A stretch of DNA of 64,000 nt from Roseibium sp. GTDB taxonomy: Bacteria > Pseudomonadota > Alphaproteobacteria > Rhizobiales > Stappiaceae. Where the stretch lies: NCBI GenBank assembly GCA_017643925.1, contig JAEPML010000017.1:58554-122553 (forward strand). The letters are read 5' to 3'. The notes under the pieces were generated by a model. That model did not search any database. It saw only the letters and a list, made by a program, of their open reading frames with translations, and was not told the DNA's origin. Shown here in pieces: positions 18,664 to 26,485 of this stretch. Both the position numbers and the translations under genes were made by a program. Positions within the stretch are counted from its first letter, which is position 1. Each line of letters starts with the position of its first letter.

Positions 18664-19461
18664 ATGCGAGCAAAAAGCCTGGTTCCCGCTCTTTACATTC
18701 TCTTCCTGATGTTGCCGATCTACTGGCTCGTCGCGATGAGTTTCAAGACAACCAACGAAATCCTGGCAGGGTTCTCCCTGTTCCCGCAAACATGGACCTT
18801 TGACAACTATATCGAGATCTTCACGGATCCGACCTGGTACTGGGGCTATATCAACTCCATCATCTACGTGACGATGAACACGGTGATCTCGGTCATGGTG
18901 GCCCTGCCGGCAGCCTACGCCTTCTCGCGCTACAGCTTCATTGGTGACAAGCAGCTGTTCTTCTGGCTGCTGACCAACCGGATGGCGCCTGCTGCCGTCT
19001 TCGCCCTGCCGTTCTTCCAGCTCTATTCGGCTGTCGGCCTGTTCGACACGCATATCGCGGTTGCCCTGGCACACTGCCTCTTCAACGTGCCGCTTGCGGT
19101 CTGGATCCTGGAAGGTTTCATGAGTGGTGTGCCGAAGGAGCTGGACGAAACCGCCTATGTGGACGGCTATTCCTTCCCGCGATTCTTCGTCACGATCTTT
19201 CTGCCGGCGATCAAGTCGGGCGTCGGTGTGGCTGCCTTCTTCTGCTTCATGTTCTCATGGGTGGAACTGCTCTTGGCAAAGACGCTGACGGCCGTTGCCG
19301 CCAAACCAATTGCTGCCGTAATGACCCGGACCGCTTCCTCCGCGGGCTATGAACTCGGGCTGCTGGCAGCCGCCGGGACCCTGACCATCATTCCCGGCGC
19401 CATCGTTATCTACTTCGTTCGAAACTACATTGCCAAGGGCTTTGCCCTGGGGAGGGTGTAA
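18664..19461 (+). CDS. glpQ: Glycerol ABC transporter permease GlpQ
   Basis: Second permease subunit, 265 residues, MalG-like with six membrane segments. The coupling loop is PKELDETAYVDGYSFPRFFVTIFLP (near residues 157-181), the region of contact with the ATPases. The first membrane helix begins almost immediately (LVPALYILFLMLPIYWLV). The ribosome site GAGGAG precedes the start. The last base of the stop codon is shared with the start of glpU. Confidence 0.92.
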   Translation: MRAKSLVPALYILFLMLPIYWLVAMSFKTTNEILAGFSLFPQTWTFDNYIEIFTDPTWYWGYINSIIYVTMNTVISVMVALPAAYAFSRYSFIGDKQLFFWLLTNRMAPAAVFALPFFQLYSAVGLFDTHIAVALAHCLFNVPLAVWILEGFMSGVPKELDETAYVDGYSFPRFFVTIFLPAIKSGVGVAAFFCFMFSWVELLLAKTLTAVAAKPIAAVMTRTASSAGYELGLLAAAGTLTIIPGAIVIYFVRNYIAKGFALGRV

Positions 19462-19739
19462 TGCTTGGTTGGATGGCCTGGACCTGGCCGACCGCGTTGC
19501 TGTTCATTGGTATCTTCAGTGCGATCGGCCTCTTGACTGTTCTCGAAATTCGATATCCCGGCGGGGCTGCCCGCCGCGGTATTCTGAGACTAGAAACCAC
19601 GCGGGGCGATCGCCTGTTCATCGCCCTGCTTGGAACCGCCTACATCTTCCTGGCCTGGCTGGGTCTGATGGGACACCCTCTCTGGTGGCCGTTGGCGCTG
19701 AGTATCGCGTGGGGCGTGTTCTGTTTCTGGAAAGTCTGA
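19461..19739 (+). CDS. glpU: Small membrane protein of the glycerol importer (DUF2160)
   Basis: A 92-residue inner-membrane protein with about three hydrophobic segments, matching the DUF2160 family that accompanies glpPQ in Rhizobium glp operons, where it is called GlpU. It overlaps glpQ by one base (TAATG), so translation is coupled. Its role in transport is not established; association with the permease complex is the usual inference. It is the last gene of the operon here. Confidence 0.85.
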   Translation: MLGWMAWTWPTALLFIGIFSAIGLLTVLEIRYPGGAARRGILRLETTRGDRLFIALLGTAYIFLAWLGLMGHPLWWPLALSIAWGVFCFWKV

Positions 19740-19752
19740 GAAATCCGAAGAT

Positions 19753-19819
19753 TTTCCTACTAAGGAAATAGATCTTTGGCGAAAGATGGTGCATGAATAG
19801 ATGTTGTGAGCCACATCTA
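19753..19819. promoter_or_regulatory. Cluster of three palindromes before the BlaI/BlaR-type genes
   Basis: Three inverted repeats occur in 67 bases: TTTCCT-4-AGGAAA (19753-19768), ATCTTT-4-AAAGAT (19772-19787) and TAGATGT-8-ACATCTA (19798-19819). They end 25 bases before the BlaI-type start. BlaI/MecI repressors bind short dyads in their own promoters, so these are candidate operators for autoregulation. The first may also serve as a weak 3' hairpin for the glp transcript. Only the symmetry is observed. Confidence 0.45.
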
Positions 19820-19843
19820 ATCCGCAAATGGCACAGGACCATA

Positions 19844-20239
19844 ATGAGAAAGCGTAAAAGCAACGAGTTTTTGACCGAAGTCGAGCTGGAGTTCATGACA
19901 GAGCTCTGGAAACTCGGCGAAGGGTCGGTGCGGGACATCCTGGCATGTCTCCCGCCGGAGAGAAAACTCGCCTATACGTCCTGTGCCACCATCATGCGGA
20001 TCTTGGATGAAAAAGGGTTCGTGGAAAGCCGCAAAGAAGGCAAGACATTCATCTATTCCCCACGGCTGACCAGGGATACCTACCAGTCCCGTTCTCTGCG
20101 TAATCTTTCTGAAAAACTCTTCGATGGCACGCCTGCTTCGCTGGTTGCGCGTCTCGTTGACGAGTATGAGTTGTCGGAGGACGAACTGGAAAAAATTAGA
20201 GCGTTGCTGGACAGGAGGAGGACAGATGACGCTACTTAA
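19844..20239 (+). CDS. BlaI/MecI-family transcriptional repressor
   Basis: A 131-residue winged-helix DNA-binding protein of the Penicillinase_R family: FLTEVELEFMTELWKLGEGSVRDIL, then YTSCATIMRILDEKGFVESRKEGKTFIYSP, the recognition helix and wing. The C-terminal helices (ASLVARLVDEYELSEDELEKIRALL) match the dimerisation region, where the partner protease normally cuts. The start was chosen for the ACAGGA site; an upstream in-frame ATG adds 17 residues without family similarity. It overlaps the metalloprotease gene by 14 bases, the classical blaI-blaR arrangement. Confidence 0.88.
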   Translation: MRKRKSNEFLTEVELEFMTELWKLGEGSVRDILACLPPERKLAYTSCATIMRILDEKGFVESRKEGKTFIYSPRLTRDTYQSRSLRNLSEKLFDGTPASLVARLVDEYELSEDELEKIRALLDRRRTDDAT

Positions 20240-21386
20240 CCAGGTTTTCGATCTATATATCGACCTCAACATCACGCTGGCCATAACGGCGGTGGTGTGG
20301 TTGTCGGTGAAAATGATGATTGCCCGTTTCGGAAACAAGCTGGCCTTTTCGGTGCAGCTTGGACTCCTGAACGGGCTTTTTGCCATTTTTGCCCTGTCGC
20401 CCTTTGTGGCACTGGCCTATCAGCACCTGCTGGTCGCTGAGGTCGTGCCGCCTGTCATGTCCGTCAATCTGTCGGACTACGCGGTCTCCCAGTATCTGCG
20501 CGGAGGCATCGCCATTCCGGCGGAGGACTTCCAGTCGCTGCTGGGTCTGCGGGCTCGTGTCACGGAAAGTATCCTGACGCTTGCACCGGGATTTGGCATC
20601 GGGGTAGCGCTTTTCCTGCTGGCGGGATTTGCTTATTTCGCGACGCGTCTCGTGACGAGTTTCGTCCGACTGCACCGGATGCTTTCGGCGTGCCACAGCT
20701 GGCGGCGTCTCGGCAACGTTCATCTCCTGTTGTCCGACTGGGCACTGGTTCCATTCTCAGCCCGGGGGCTGACGCGTCACTACGTGGTCATCCCCTCTGA
20801 TCTCCTGACTGAATCCGAAGACCTGAAACTCGTGCTCAAACATGAGTTCCAGCATCTGCGTCAGGGCGATGTTGCCTGGGAAATCGGTCTGGAACTGCTG
20901 CGGCCGCTTTTCTTCTGGAACCCGTTCTTCTACGTCTGGAAGTCGGAAGTCGAACGGCTGCGTGAACTGGCTTGCGACCAGAAAGTGACGGAAGGCAATG
21001 GCGTGGATCTCAAATCCTATTGCATGTGCCTCCTGCGCGCTGCCCAGTCCGGCCTGAGAAAACGTCAGGACCAGATCGCCCGCGAACAGTCCAGCGGTAT
21101 CGCAGCCGTGGCCCTTCTGGAAGTTCAGGACAGGCTTCTGCGTCGTTCTCCTTCCCAGAAGCTTCGGCGGCGTATCGAGGCACTTCTGGACACCGGCAAA
21201 TTCCGTCCGCATTGGAGCGTCCTGAGCCTCTTCGCGTTGCCGATGGTTGCCGTGATTTTCGTTACAGCGCTGTCGATCCAGAAGCCGAGCGACTGGAGTC
21301 AGGACCGTATCATGCTGTCGACGATCATCAATCTGGACCGCATGGATCGCCCGACCAACCTTCTAGGCGAGCGGCCGTTGAGGTGA
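20226..21386 (+). CDS. BlaR1-type M56 membrane metalloprotease (no sensor domain)
   Basis: A 386-residue integral membrane zinc protease with about four hydrophobic segments. The zinc motif is HEFQH (206-210) in LVLKHEFQHLRQGDVAWEIG, followed by RELACDQKV with the third-ligand region. In BlaR1/MecR1 this protease is activated by an extracytoplasmic penicillin-binding domain and relieves BlaI repression. Here the protein ends soon after the last membrane segment (LFALPMVAVIFVTAL) with a short tail, so no beta-lactam sensor is present. It probably senses another envelope signal. No beta-lactamase gene is in the window. The ribosome site is AGGAGGA. Confidence 0.88.
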   Translation: MTLLNQVFDLYIDLNITLAITAVVWLSVKMMIARFGNKLAFSVQLGLLNGLFAIFALSPFVALAYQHLLVAEVVPPVMSVNLSDYAVSQYLRGGIAIPAEDFQSLLGLRARVTESILTLAPGFGIGVALFLLAGFAYFATRLVTSFVRLHRMLSACHSWRRLGNVHLLLSDWALVPFSARGLTRHYVVIPSDLLTESEDLKLVLKHEFQHLRQGDVAWEIGLELLRPLFFWNPFFYVWKSEVERLRELACDQKVTEGNGVDLKSYCMCLLRAAQSGLRKRQDQIAREQSSGIAAVALLEVQDRLLRRSPSQKLRRRIEALLDTGKFRPHWSVLSLFALPMVAVIFVTALSIQKPSDWSQDRIMLSTIINLDRMDRPTNLLGERPLR

Positions 21387-21392
21387 TGCGTT

Positions 21393-21410
21393 CGGGCGGC
21401 TTGCCGCCCG
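21393..21410. terminator. Bidirectional hairpin between convergent blaR-type and rpiR genes
   Basis: CGGGCGGC-TT-GCCGCCCG (about 7 bp with a 4-base loop) lies between the convergent ends, and a short CTTTT follows on the plus strand. It is a plausible but weak terminator. Confidence 0.5.
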
Positions 21411-21481
21411 GTGGCTTTTCAACAGCATCTTGATATTTCGAGCCGTCCGACGTGGCGGCTCGAAAACGTTCTGGCCCTTGT

Positions 21482-22351
21482 TCAGATATCCGGCCCCGTT
21501 GACCTGCCTTCCGTCGACGGGTCGACTTCGTTGCGCAGTGCTTCAAGCGCACGCATGCGCTCCTGTGCTCTTTCCTGGTTCTCCCGGGTCACGCCCGCAA
21601 TCAGCACTTCGGCAATCGCCATCAGGGCGAGGGAGGAGTCCCACGGTGAGGGCACTGCCACCCGTGCCGGCAGGACGTGGCTTGCAATCCGGCCGACCGG
21701 CGACATCCAGCTGTCCGTCACCAGGGCGACCGTCGCGCCCTGCTTGGCTGCTGCTTCTGCAAATTGAATGATCTCGGTCTGGTAGCGGCGGATATCGAAC
21801 ACCAAGATCACGTCCCTCGGTCCGATACCGATCAGCTGATCAAGCCAGTTTCCCTGTTGTCCGGCGACATGCATCACGTTCGGTCGCACGATCCTCAGAT
21901 GGGCGGCCATGTAACGCGCCAGTCCGTCCGTGAAGCGTCCCCCGATTACGTGGATTGTTTTGCGCTCGTCCGACAGGAGCTGCACAAGTCCGGCCAGTTC
22001 GCCTTTCGGCATATGGGCAAAGGTTTCGCGCACATTTTCCAGAAGCTGATCCACATGGGGGTCGCCGACCGGGTTGTCGGCAAGCTTGGCGCTGCGCGCA
22101 AGCGGCGAATTCAGCTGACTTTCCAGTTCACTCCGAAGCTTCTTCTGAAACTCCGCAAAGCCCGGAAATCCGAGGCGCGCAACAAAGCGCAGGATTGTAG
22201 GCGAGCTGACACCGGCGGCCTTTGCGAAGCTCGCAACGGTGCCCAGACCTTCCATCGGATAGTTGGCCAGAAGCGCATGGGCTGCCTTCTTTTCAGTCGC
22301 GGTGAATTCGTCCAGCCGGTCGCGAATGTCTTCCAGAAGGGGGCGGTCCAT
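21482..22351 (-). CDS. MurR/RpiR-family transcriptional regulator
   Basis: A 289-residue regulator. Residues 1-77 form the HTH_6 DNA-binding domain (TATEKKAAHALLANYP, then GVSSPTILRFVARLGFPGFAEFQKKLR). Residues ~125-260 form a SIS effector domain (IHVIGGRFTDGLARYMAAHL, GPRDVILVFDIRRYQTEIIQFAEAAAKQGATVALVTD). SIS domains of this family usually bind phosphosugars, but RpiR regulators next to TRAP or amine catabolic operons bind other ligands. It is divergent from the amidohydrolase/TRAP/ligase operon, the most likely target. Confidence 0.9.
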   Translation of the reverse strand: MDRPLLEDIRDRLDEFTATEKKAAHALLANYPMEGLGTVASFAKAAGVSSPTILRFVARLGFPGFAEFQKKLRSELESQLNSPLARSAKLADNPVGDPHVDQLLENVRETFAHMPKGELAGLVQLLSDERKTIHVIGGRFTDGLARYMAAHLRIVRPNVMHVAGQQGNWLDQLIGIGPRDVILVFDIRRYQTEIIQFAEAAAKQGATVALVTDSWMSPVGRIASHVLPARVAVPSPWDSSLALMAIAEVLIAGVTRENQERAQERMRALEALRNEVDPSTEGRSTGPDI

Positions 22352-22391
22352 TTGAATGTGCCTTTTTGTCTTCCACTGCGTCGAATTTCAT

Positions 22392-22466
22392 TTGACAGCA
22401 GCTGCAATCTGCGTATCAAATATTACAGATCTTATTCAAGTCGGCAATCCTGTAACAAACATTACA
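22392..22466 (+). promoter_or_regulatory. Candidate promoter and operator of the amidohydrolase-TRAP operon
   Basis: A TTGACA hexamer at 22392-22397 is followed 16 bases later by TATCAA. Just downstream lies the dyad TGTAA-6-TTACA (22451-22466), and a related TATTACAGATC occurs at about 22420. RpiR regulators commonly bind TGTAAT/ATTACA-like dyads, so this is a reasonable operator for the divergent regulator. Hexamers and dyad are seen; the function is inferred. Confidence 0.45.
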
Positions 22467-22500
22467 AAAAGTTCGACCAGGATTAATCGGGGAGCGGGGA

Positions 22501-23298
22501 ATGGGTGCAAGCCCTTTGAAAGGCGGAATGGCCAGGGCTGTCGAGGTCGAGAACGCGGCTGGGCAGGGGCCCTTCGTGTTCGTTTGTGACCATGCTTCGA
22601 ATTTCTTTCCACCTCCCTATGACACTTCGCTCGGTGTCTCGGAGCCCGAAAAGTCGGCCCACATTGCCTGGGACCCGGGAGCGCTCGGAGTGGCGCGGGA
22701 GTTGTCCAGGCGGCTGGACGCACCCCTGGTGCACACGACCGTTTCGCGTCTGATCATCGATTGCAATCGGGAAGAAAGCCGGGCGGACCTCATTCCCTGT
22801 CTGAGCGAGACGACACAGATCAGTGGCAATCGCGACCTGTCCGCCGACGAGAAGGCTTTCCGGCTGAACCTGGCACACCGGCCCTTTCACAAGGCGATCG
22901 ACAAGGTTCTGAACCAACGCAAGGACAAGGGCCTGGCAACCGCCGTCGTGTCCATTCACTCGTTCACGCCTGTCTACAAGGGCAAGAGCAGGCCCTGGGA
23001 GATCGGATTGATCTCTGATCGTGACCGGCGTCTGGCCGATCCCGTGATCGACGATCTGCGCGAGCGCGGTGACCTGACCGTCGGTGACAATGAACCCTAT
23101 GCGCCCTCCGATGGTGTCTACTACACGATCCGCCGCCACGGCGAGGAGCGCGGGCTGCCTTGCCTGATGGTCGAGATCCGCAATGACGAGGTGAAAACGG
23201 TGGCCGAGGAAAGTCGCTGGGCAGACATCCTGGCGCCGATCCTCTCCCATGCGGCCGAAGAAGGTTTCCCGGGCGAAGCAGGAGGTGTGGATGCGTAA
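22501..23298 (+). CDS. N-formylglutamate amidohydrolase family enzyme
   Basis: A 265-residue zinc amidohydrolase of the FGase family (HutG-type N-formylglutamate deformylase and relatives). Family landmarks are FVFVCDHASNFFP near residue 22, AWDPGALGVARELSRRL, HTTVSRLIIDCNR, VVSIHSFTP and GVYYTIRRHGEERGLPCLMVEIRND. It opens an operon with a TRAP transporter, a glutamine synthetase-like ligase and two dehydrogenases, and no histidine-utilisation genes are near. Removal of a glutamyl or N-acyl group at the end of that pathway is therefore a better guess than histidine breakdown. It overlaps the next gene by eight bases. Confidence 0.82.
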   Translation: MGASPLKGGMARAVEVENAAGQGPFVFVCDHASNFFPPPYDTSLGVSEPEKSAHIAWDPGALGVARELSRRLDAPLVHTTVSRLIIDCNREESRADLIPCLSETTQISGNRDLSADEKAFRLNLAHRPFHKAIDKVLNQRKDKGLATAVVSIHSFTPVYKGKSRPWEIGLISDRDRRLADPVIDDLRERGDLTVGDNEPYAPSDGVYYTIRRHGEERGLPCLMVEIRNDEVKTVAEESRWADILAPILSHAAEEGFPGEAGGVDA

Positions 23299-23887
23299 GG
23301 TTGCGTGTCTCTATGTTCGCTGGGTCGACGGTTTCAACCGAGGTCTTGGCCGGATCATCATGTGGGGCATCTTCGTGATGGCCGCCATCCTCTTGTGGTC
23401 GTCCATCTCCAAGACGTTCTTCAACCCGTCGCTGTGGACGCTTGAAGTCGCACAGTTTGCCATGGTCGCCTATTACGTATTGGGCGGGCCTTATTCGATC
23501 CAGCTTGGATCGAATGTGCGCATGGATCTTTTCTACGCCGAGTGGAGCGTGAAGAAGAAGGCCTGGTTTGATGCCTTCACCGTGCTTTTGCTGATCTTCT
23601 ATCTTGGCGTTCTTTTGTATGGCGCGTTGAACTCGACCGCTTATTCGCTTGGCTATTTCGGCAAGGACTCCATTGGTTTCTGGTGGGACCTCGTGGTGAC
23701 CTTCGTCACCGGCGGACCGGAGGCTGCCGGCGAGAAACTCGGTTACATCGAGCGCAGCCCGACCGCATGGCGACCCTATCTCTGGCCGGTCAAGTTCATC
23801 ATGATTTTCGGATTTTTCCTGATGCTCTTGCAGGCCGTCTCTGAGCTTTTGAAAGATATCGCCCGGATCCAGGGAGAGACGATCTGA
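23291..23887 (+). CDS. TRAP transporter small membrane subunit (DctQ)
   Basis: A 198-residue inner-membrane protein with four hydrophobic segments, matching the DctQ subunit of tripartite ATP-independent periplasmic transporters: IIMWGIFVMAAILLWSSISK, FAMVAYYVLGGPYSIQLGSNVRMDLFY (the conserved VR-D region) and the last helix FIMIFGFFLMLLQAVSELLKDI. The sequence between the last two helices is longer than usual. The start sits inside the end of the amidohydrolase gene with a GGAGG site. It overlaps dctM by one base. Confidence 0.9.
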   Translation: MRKVACLYVRWVDGFNRGLGRIIMWGIFVMAAILLWSSISKTFFNPSLWTLEVAQFAMVAYYVLGGPYSIQLGSNVRMDLFYAEWSVKKKAWFDAFTVLLLIFYLGVLLYGALNSTAYSLGYFGKDSIGFWWDLVVTFVTGGPEAAGEKLGYIERSPTAWRPYLWPVKFIMIFGFFLMLLQAVSELLKDIARIQGETI

Positions 23888-25227
23888 TGTCTTACGAGTT
23901 GATCGCTCTTCTCATGTTCTCGTCGATGATGCTGATGCTGCTGACCGGGCAGCGCGTCTTCGGCGCCATCGGCGGTATAGCGGCTATTGCCGCGCTTGCG
24001 CTTTGGGGTACCGGGGGCGGTGACATACCGTTTTCGGCGGCCATGAAGCTGATGAAATGGTATCCGCTGCTGACATTGCCGATGTTCATCTTCATGGGCT
24101 ACGTCCTGTCGGAAACCAAGATTGCCGACGATCTCTACAAGATGTTTCATGTCTGGATGGGGCCGATAAATGGCGGTCTGGCCATTGGCACGATCCTGCT
24201 GATGGTCCTGATTTCCGCAATGAACGGCCTGTCGGTTGCCGGCATGGCCATCGGCGCGACGATTGCGTTGCCGGAGTTGCTGAAGCGCAAGTATGACAAA
24301 CGCATGGTCACGGGGGTGATCCAGGCGGGGTCCTCGCTGGGAATCCTTGTGCCGCCATCGGTGGTTCTGGTGCTTTACGCCATGATCGCGCGTGCGCCGG
24401 TCGGCCAGCTCTGGCTTGCAGGTGTGGTGCCGGGCCTGATGATGGCAACGATGTTCGTGATCTATATTGCCGTCCGGTGCAAGGCGCAGCCGGAGCTTGG
24501 TCCGGCACTGACACCGGAAGAGCGCCAGGCCTCCAAGGGCGAGAAGAAACGCCTGCTGCTGGCCGGCCTCATGCCGCTCGGCATCTTCGCGGTGATGATG
24601 GTGCCCTTCGTCAATGGTTGGACCAGCCTGGTGGAGAGCTCCGCGATCGGCGCGCTGGCTGCATTGACGGCGTCAATTGTTCGGCGCCGGATGACCTTCT
24701 CCATCCTGACGACCTGCGTCAGAAACACGCTCGGCATCTCCTGCATGTTCATGTGGATCATCCTGGCGGCGCTCGGCTTCGGCGCAGTGTTTGACGGTCT
24801 TGGCGCGGTCAAGGCAATCGAGAACCTTTTCACCGATCAGCTGGGCCTGTCGCCCTGGATGATTCTGATCCTGATGCAGCTGTCCTTCCTGGTCATGGGA
24901 ACGTTTCTGGACGACACGGCAATGCTGGTGATTGTCGCACCGCTTTACGTGCCGCTGGTCGCGACGCTGGACCTGGGCATGCCGCGCGGTGACGTGCTGA
25001 TCTGGTACGGGGTGCTTTACACGATCACCACCCAGATTGCCTACATGACGCCACCCTTTGGCTACAACCTGTTCCTGATGCGGGCGATGGCGCCCAAGGA
25101 TATCACGATGCGGGACATCTATGGCTCAATCACGCCATTTGTCCTGGTCATGATCCTTGCGCTGGCGCTCGTGATGACTTTCCCCCAAATCGCGCTTTGG
25201 CTGCCGGATCTGATTTACGGCAGATAG
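23887..25227 (+). CDS. TRAP transporter large permease (DctM)
   Basis: A 446-residue integral membrane subunit of the TRAP transporter with about 12 hydrophobic segments. It carries the family pattern MFIFMGYVLSETKIADDLYK, MNGLSVAGMAIGATIALPELLKRKYDK and the repeat-like GSSLGILVPPSVVLVLYAMI. It uses an ion gradient to move solute delivered by the DctP receptor. The start codon overlaps the dctQ stop. The TRAP subgroup with this large Q insertion often handles mannitol-like, amino acid or lactate-like solutes; the ligand cannot be read here. Confidence 0.92.
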   Translation: MSYELIALLMFSSMMLMLLTGQRVFGAIGGIAAIAALALWGTGGGDIPFSAAMKLMKWYPLLTLPMFIFMGYVLSETKIADDLYKMFHVWMGPINGGLAIGTILLMVLISAMNGLSVAGMAIGATIALPELLKRKYDKRMVTGVIQAGSSLGILVPPSVVLVLYAMIARAPVGQLWLAGVVPGLMMATMFVIYIAVRCKAQPELGPALTPEERQASKGEKKRLLLAGLMPLGIFAVMMVPFVNGWTSLVESSAIGALAALTASIVRRRMTFSILTTCVRNTLGISCMFMWIILAALGFGAVFDGLGAVKAIENLFTDQLGLSPWMILILMQLSFLVMGTFLDDTAMLVIVAPLYVPLVATLDLGMPRGDVLIWYGVLYTITTQIAYMTPPFGYNLFLMRAMAPKDITMRDIYGSITPFVLVMILALALVMTFPQIALWLPDLIYGR

Positions 25228-25272
25228 GTGCGGGGTGAGGGACAAAAACAACAACATCCGGAGGAAACGGAG

Positions 25273-25335
25273 TTGAGTAGCGGTTTACCAGAACCGGAAA
25301 ACGGTCGGGCCGCAGAGGAAGAAAACCGAAACTAG
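25273..25335 (+). CDS. Possible 20-residue small ORF between dctM and dctP
   Basis: A TTG-initiated 20-codon frame (LSSGLPEPENGRAAEEENRN) preceded by GGAGGAAACGGAG, a strong ribosome site. It ends 10 bases before the dctP start, whose own site is GGGGAACTGAG. The peptide is acidic and hydrophilic with no known similarity. It may be a translational-coupling leader for the binding protein, or the GGAGG may be coincidental. Confidence 0.25.
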   Translation: MSSGLPEPENGRAAEEENRN

Positions 25336-25345
25336 GGGAACTGAG

Positions 25346-26395
25346 ATGACCAATAGACGTAATTTTCTGAAAAAAGCTGGCCTCGGCACCGTTGCTGCAG
25401 CTGGCGCAACCACGCTGGCAGCCCCGGCAGTACATGGACAGTCGCAGATCAAGTGGCGCCTGCAGACCTATGCCGGTCCGGCACTGGCCGAGCACGTGAT
25501 CAAGCCGCATATCGACGCCTTCAACAAGGCTGCAAACGGCGAGATGGTGATCGAGCTTTACACGGCCGACCAGCTGGTTCCGACCGGCGAACTGTTCCGC
25601 GCCATGCAGCAGGGCACGATCGATGCCGTGCAGTCCGATGACGACTCCATGGCGTCTCCGACCGAAGTCACCGTGTTTGGCGGTTATTTCCCGTTTGCGT
25701 CCCGTTATTCCCTCGACGTGCCGGTGCTGTTCAACCAGTACGGCCTGAAGGAAATCTGGGAAGAGGAATATGCAAAGGTTGGCGTGAAGCACATTTCTGC
25801 CGGTGCCTGGGACCCGTGCCACTTCGCGACCAAGGATCCGATCCGCTCGCTGAAGGATCTCGAGGGCAAGCGCGTCTTCACCTTCCCGACCGCCGGCCGC
25901 TTCATGAGCCAGTTCGGCGTTGTTCCGGTAACACTGCCTTGGGAAGATATCGAGGTCGCAGTCCAGACCGGCGAACTCGATGGTATCGCCTGGTCCGGTA
26001 TCACCGAGGATTACACGGTCGGTTGGGCTGACGTGACCAACTACTTCCTGACCAACAACATCTCCGGTGCCTGGGCTGGCTCCTTCTTCGCCAACCAGGA
26101 ACGCTGGAACGAGCTTCCGGATCACCTGAAGACCATGCTGCAGCTCGCCATGGATGCTTCTCACTACTATCGCCAGTGGTGGTACTGGGGCGGTGAAGCC
26201 AATCTGCGTGTCAACGGCACCAAGATGGAACTGACCTCTATCCCGGATGCCGAATGGGCAACTGTTGAAGCTGCTGCTCTTGCGTTCTGGGACGAGATTG
26301 CCGCTGAATCTCCGACCAAGGCGAAAGTTGTCGAGATCTTCAAGAAGTACAATGCCGACATGCAGAAAGCCGGACGTCCTTACCGTTATAGCTAA
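25346..26395 (+). CDS. TRAP transporter substrate-binding protein (DctP), Tat-type signal
   Basis: A 349-residue periplasmic receptor. The N-terminus carries a twin-arginine-like signal (NRRNFLKKAGLGTVAAAGATT, cleavage near AAPAVHG). The mature protein opens QIKWRLQTYAGPALAEHVIKPH and contains EELYTADQLV-like ELYTADQLVPTGELFRAMQQG and the family motif FTFPTAGRFMSQFGVVPVTLPWEDIEVAVQTGELDG, the helix-strand element carrying the carboxylate-binding arginine region in TRAP receptors. It implies a solute with a carboxylate or similar polar group. A GC-rich hairpin separates it from the ligase gene. Confidence 0.92.
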   Translation: MTNRRNFLKKAGLGTVAAAGATTLAAPAVHGQSQIKWRLQTYAGPALAEHVIKPHIDAFNKAANGEMVIELYTADQLVPTGELFRAMQQGTIDAVQSDDDSMASPTEVTVFGGYFPFASRYSLDVPVLFNQYGLKEIWEEEYAKVGVKHISAGAWDPCHFATKDPIRSLKDLEGKRVFTFPTAGRFMSQFGVVPVTLPWEDIEVAVQTGELDGIAWSGITEDYTVGWADVTNYFLTNNISGAWAGSFFANQERWNELPDHLKTMLQLAMDASHYYRQWWYWGGEANLRVNGTKMELTSIPDAEWATVEAAALAFWDEIAAESPTKAKVVEIFKKYNADMQKAGRPYRYS

Positions 26396-26412
26396 ACCTG
26401 CAGAACACACAG

Positions 26413-26443
26413 CCCGGTCCGGACCGCAATGGTTCGGGCCGGG
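26413..26443 (+). terminator. Attenuator-like hairpin between dctP and the ligase gene
   Basis: Thirteen pairs (two G-U) form between 26413-26425 and 26431-26443, with the loop GCAAT, followed by TTTC. It fits partial termination or 3'-end protection after the highly expressed binding protein, as seen after glpV. Confidence 0.6.
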
Positions 26444-26485
26444 GTTTCAAAATGACCTGACCGCCCAACGTGGGAACACTCAAAA

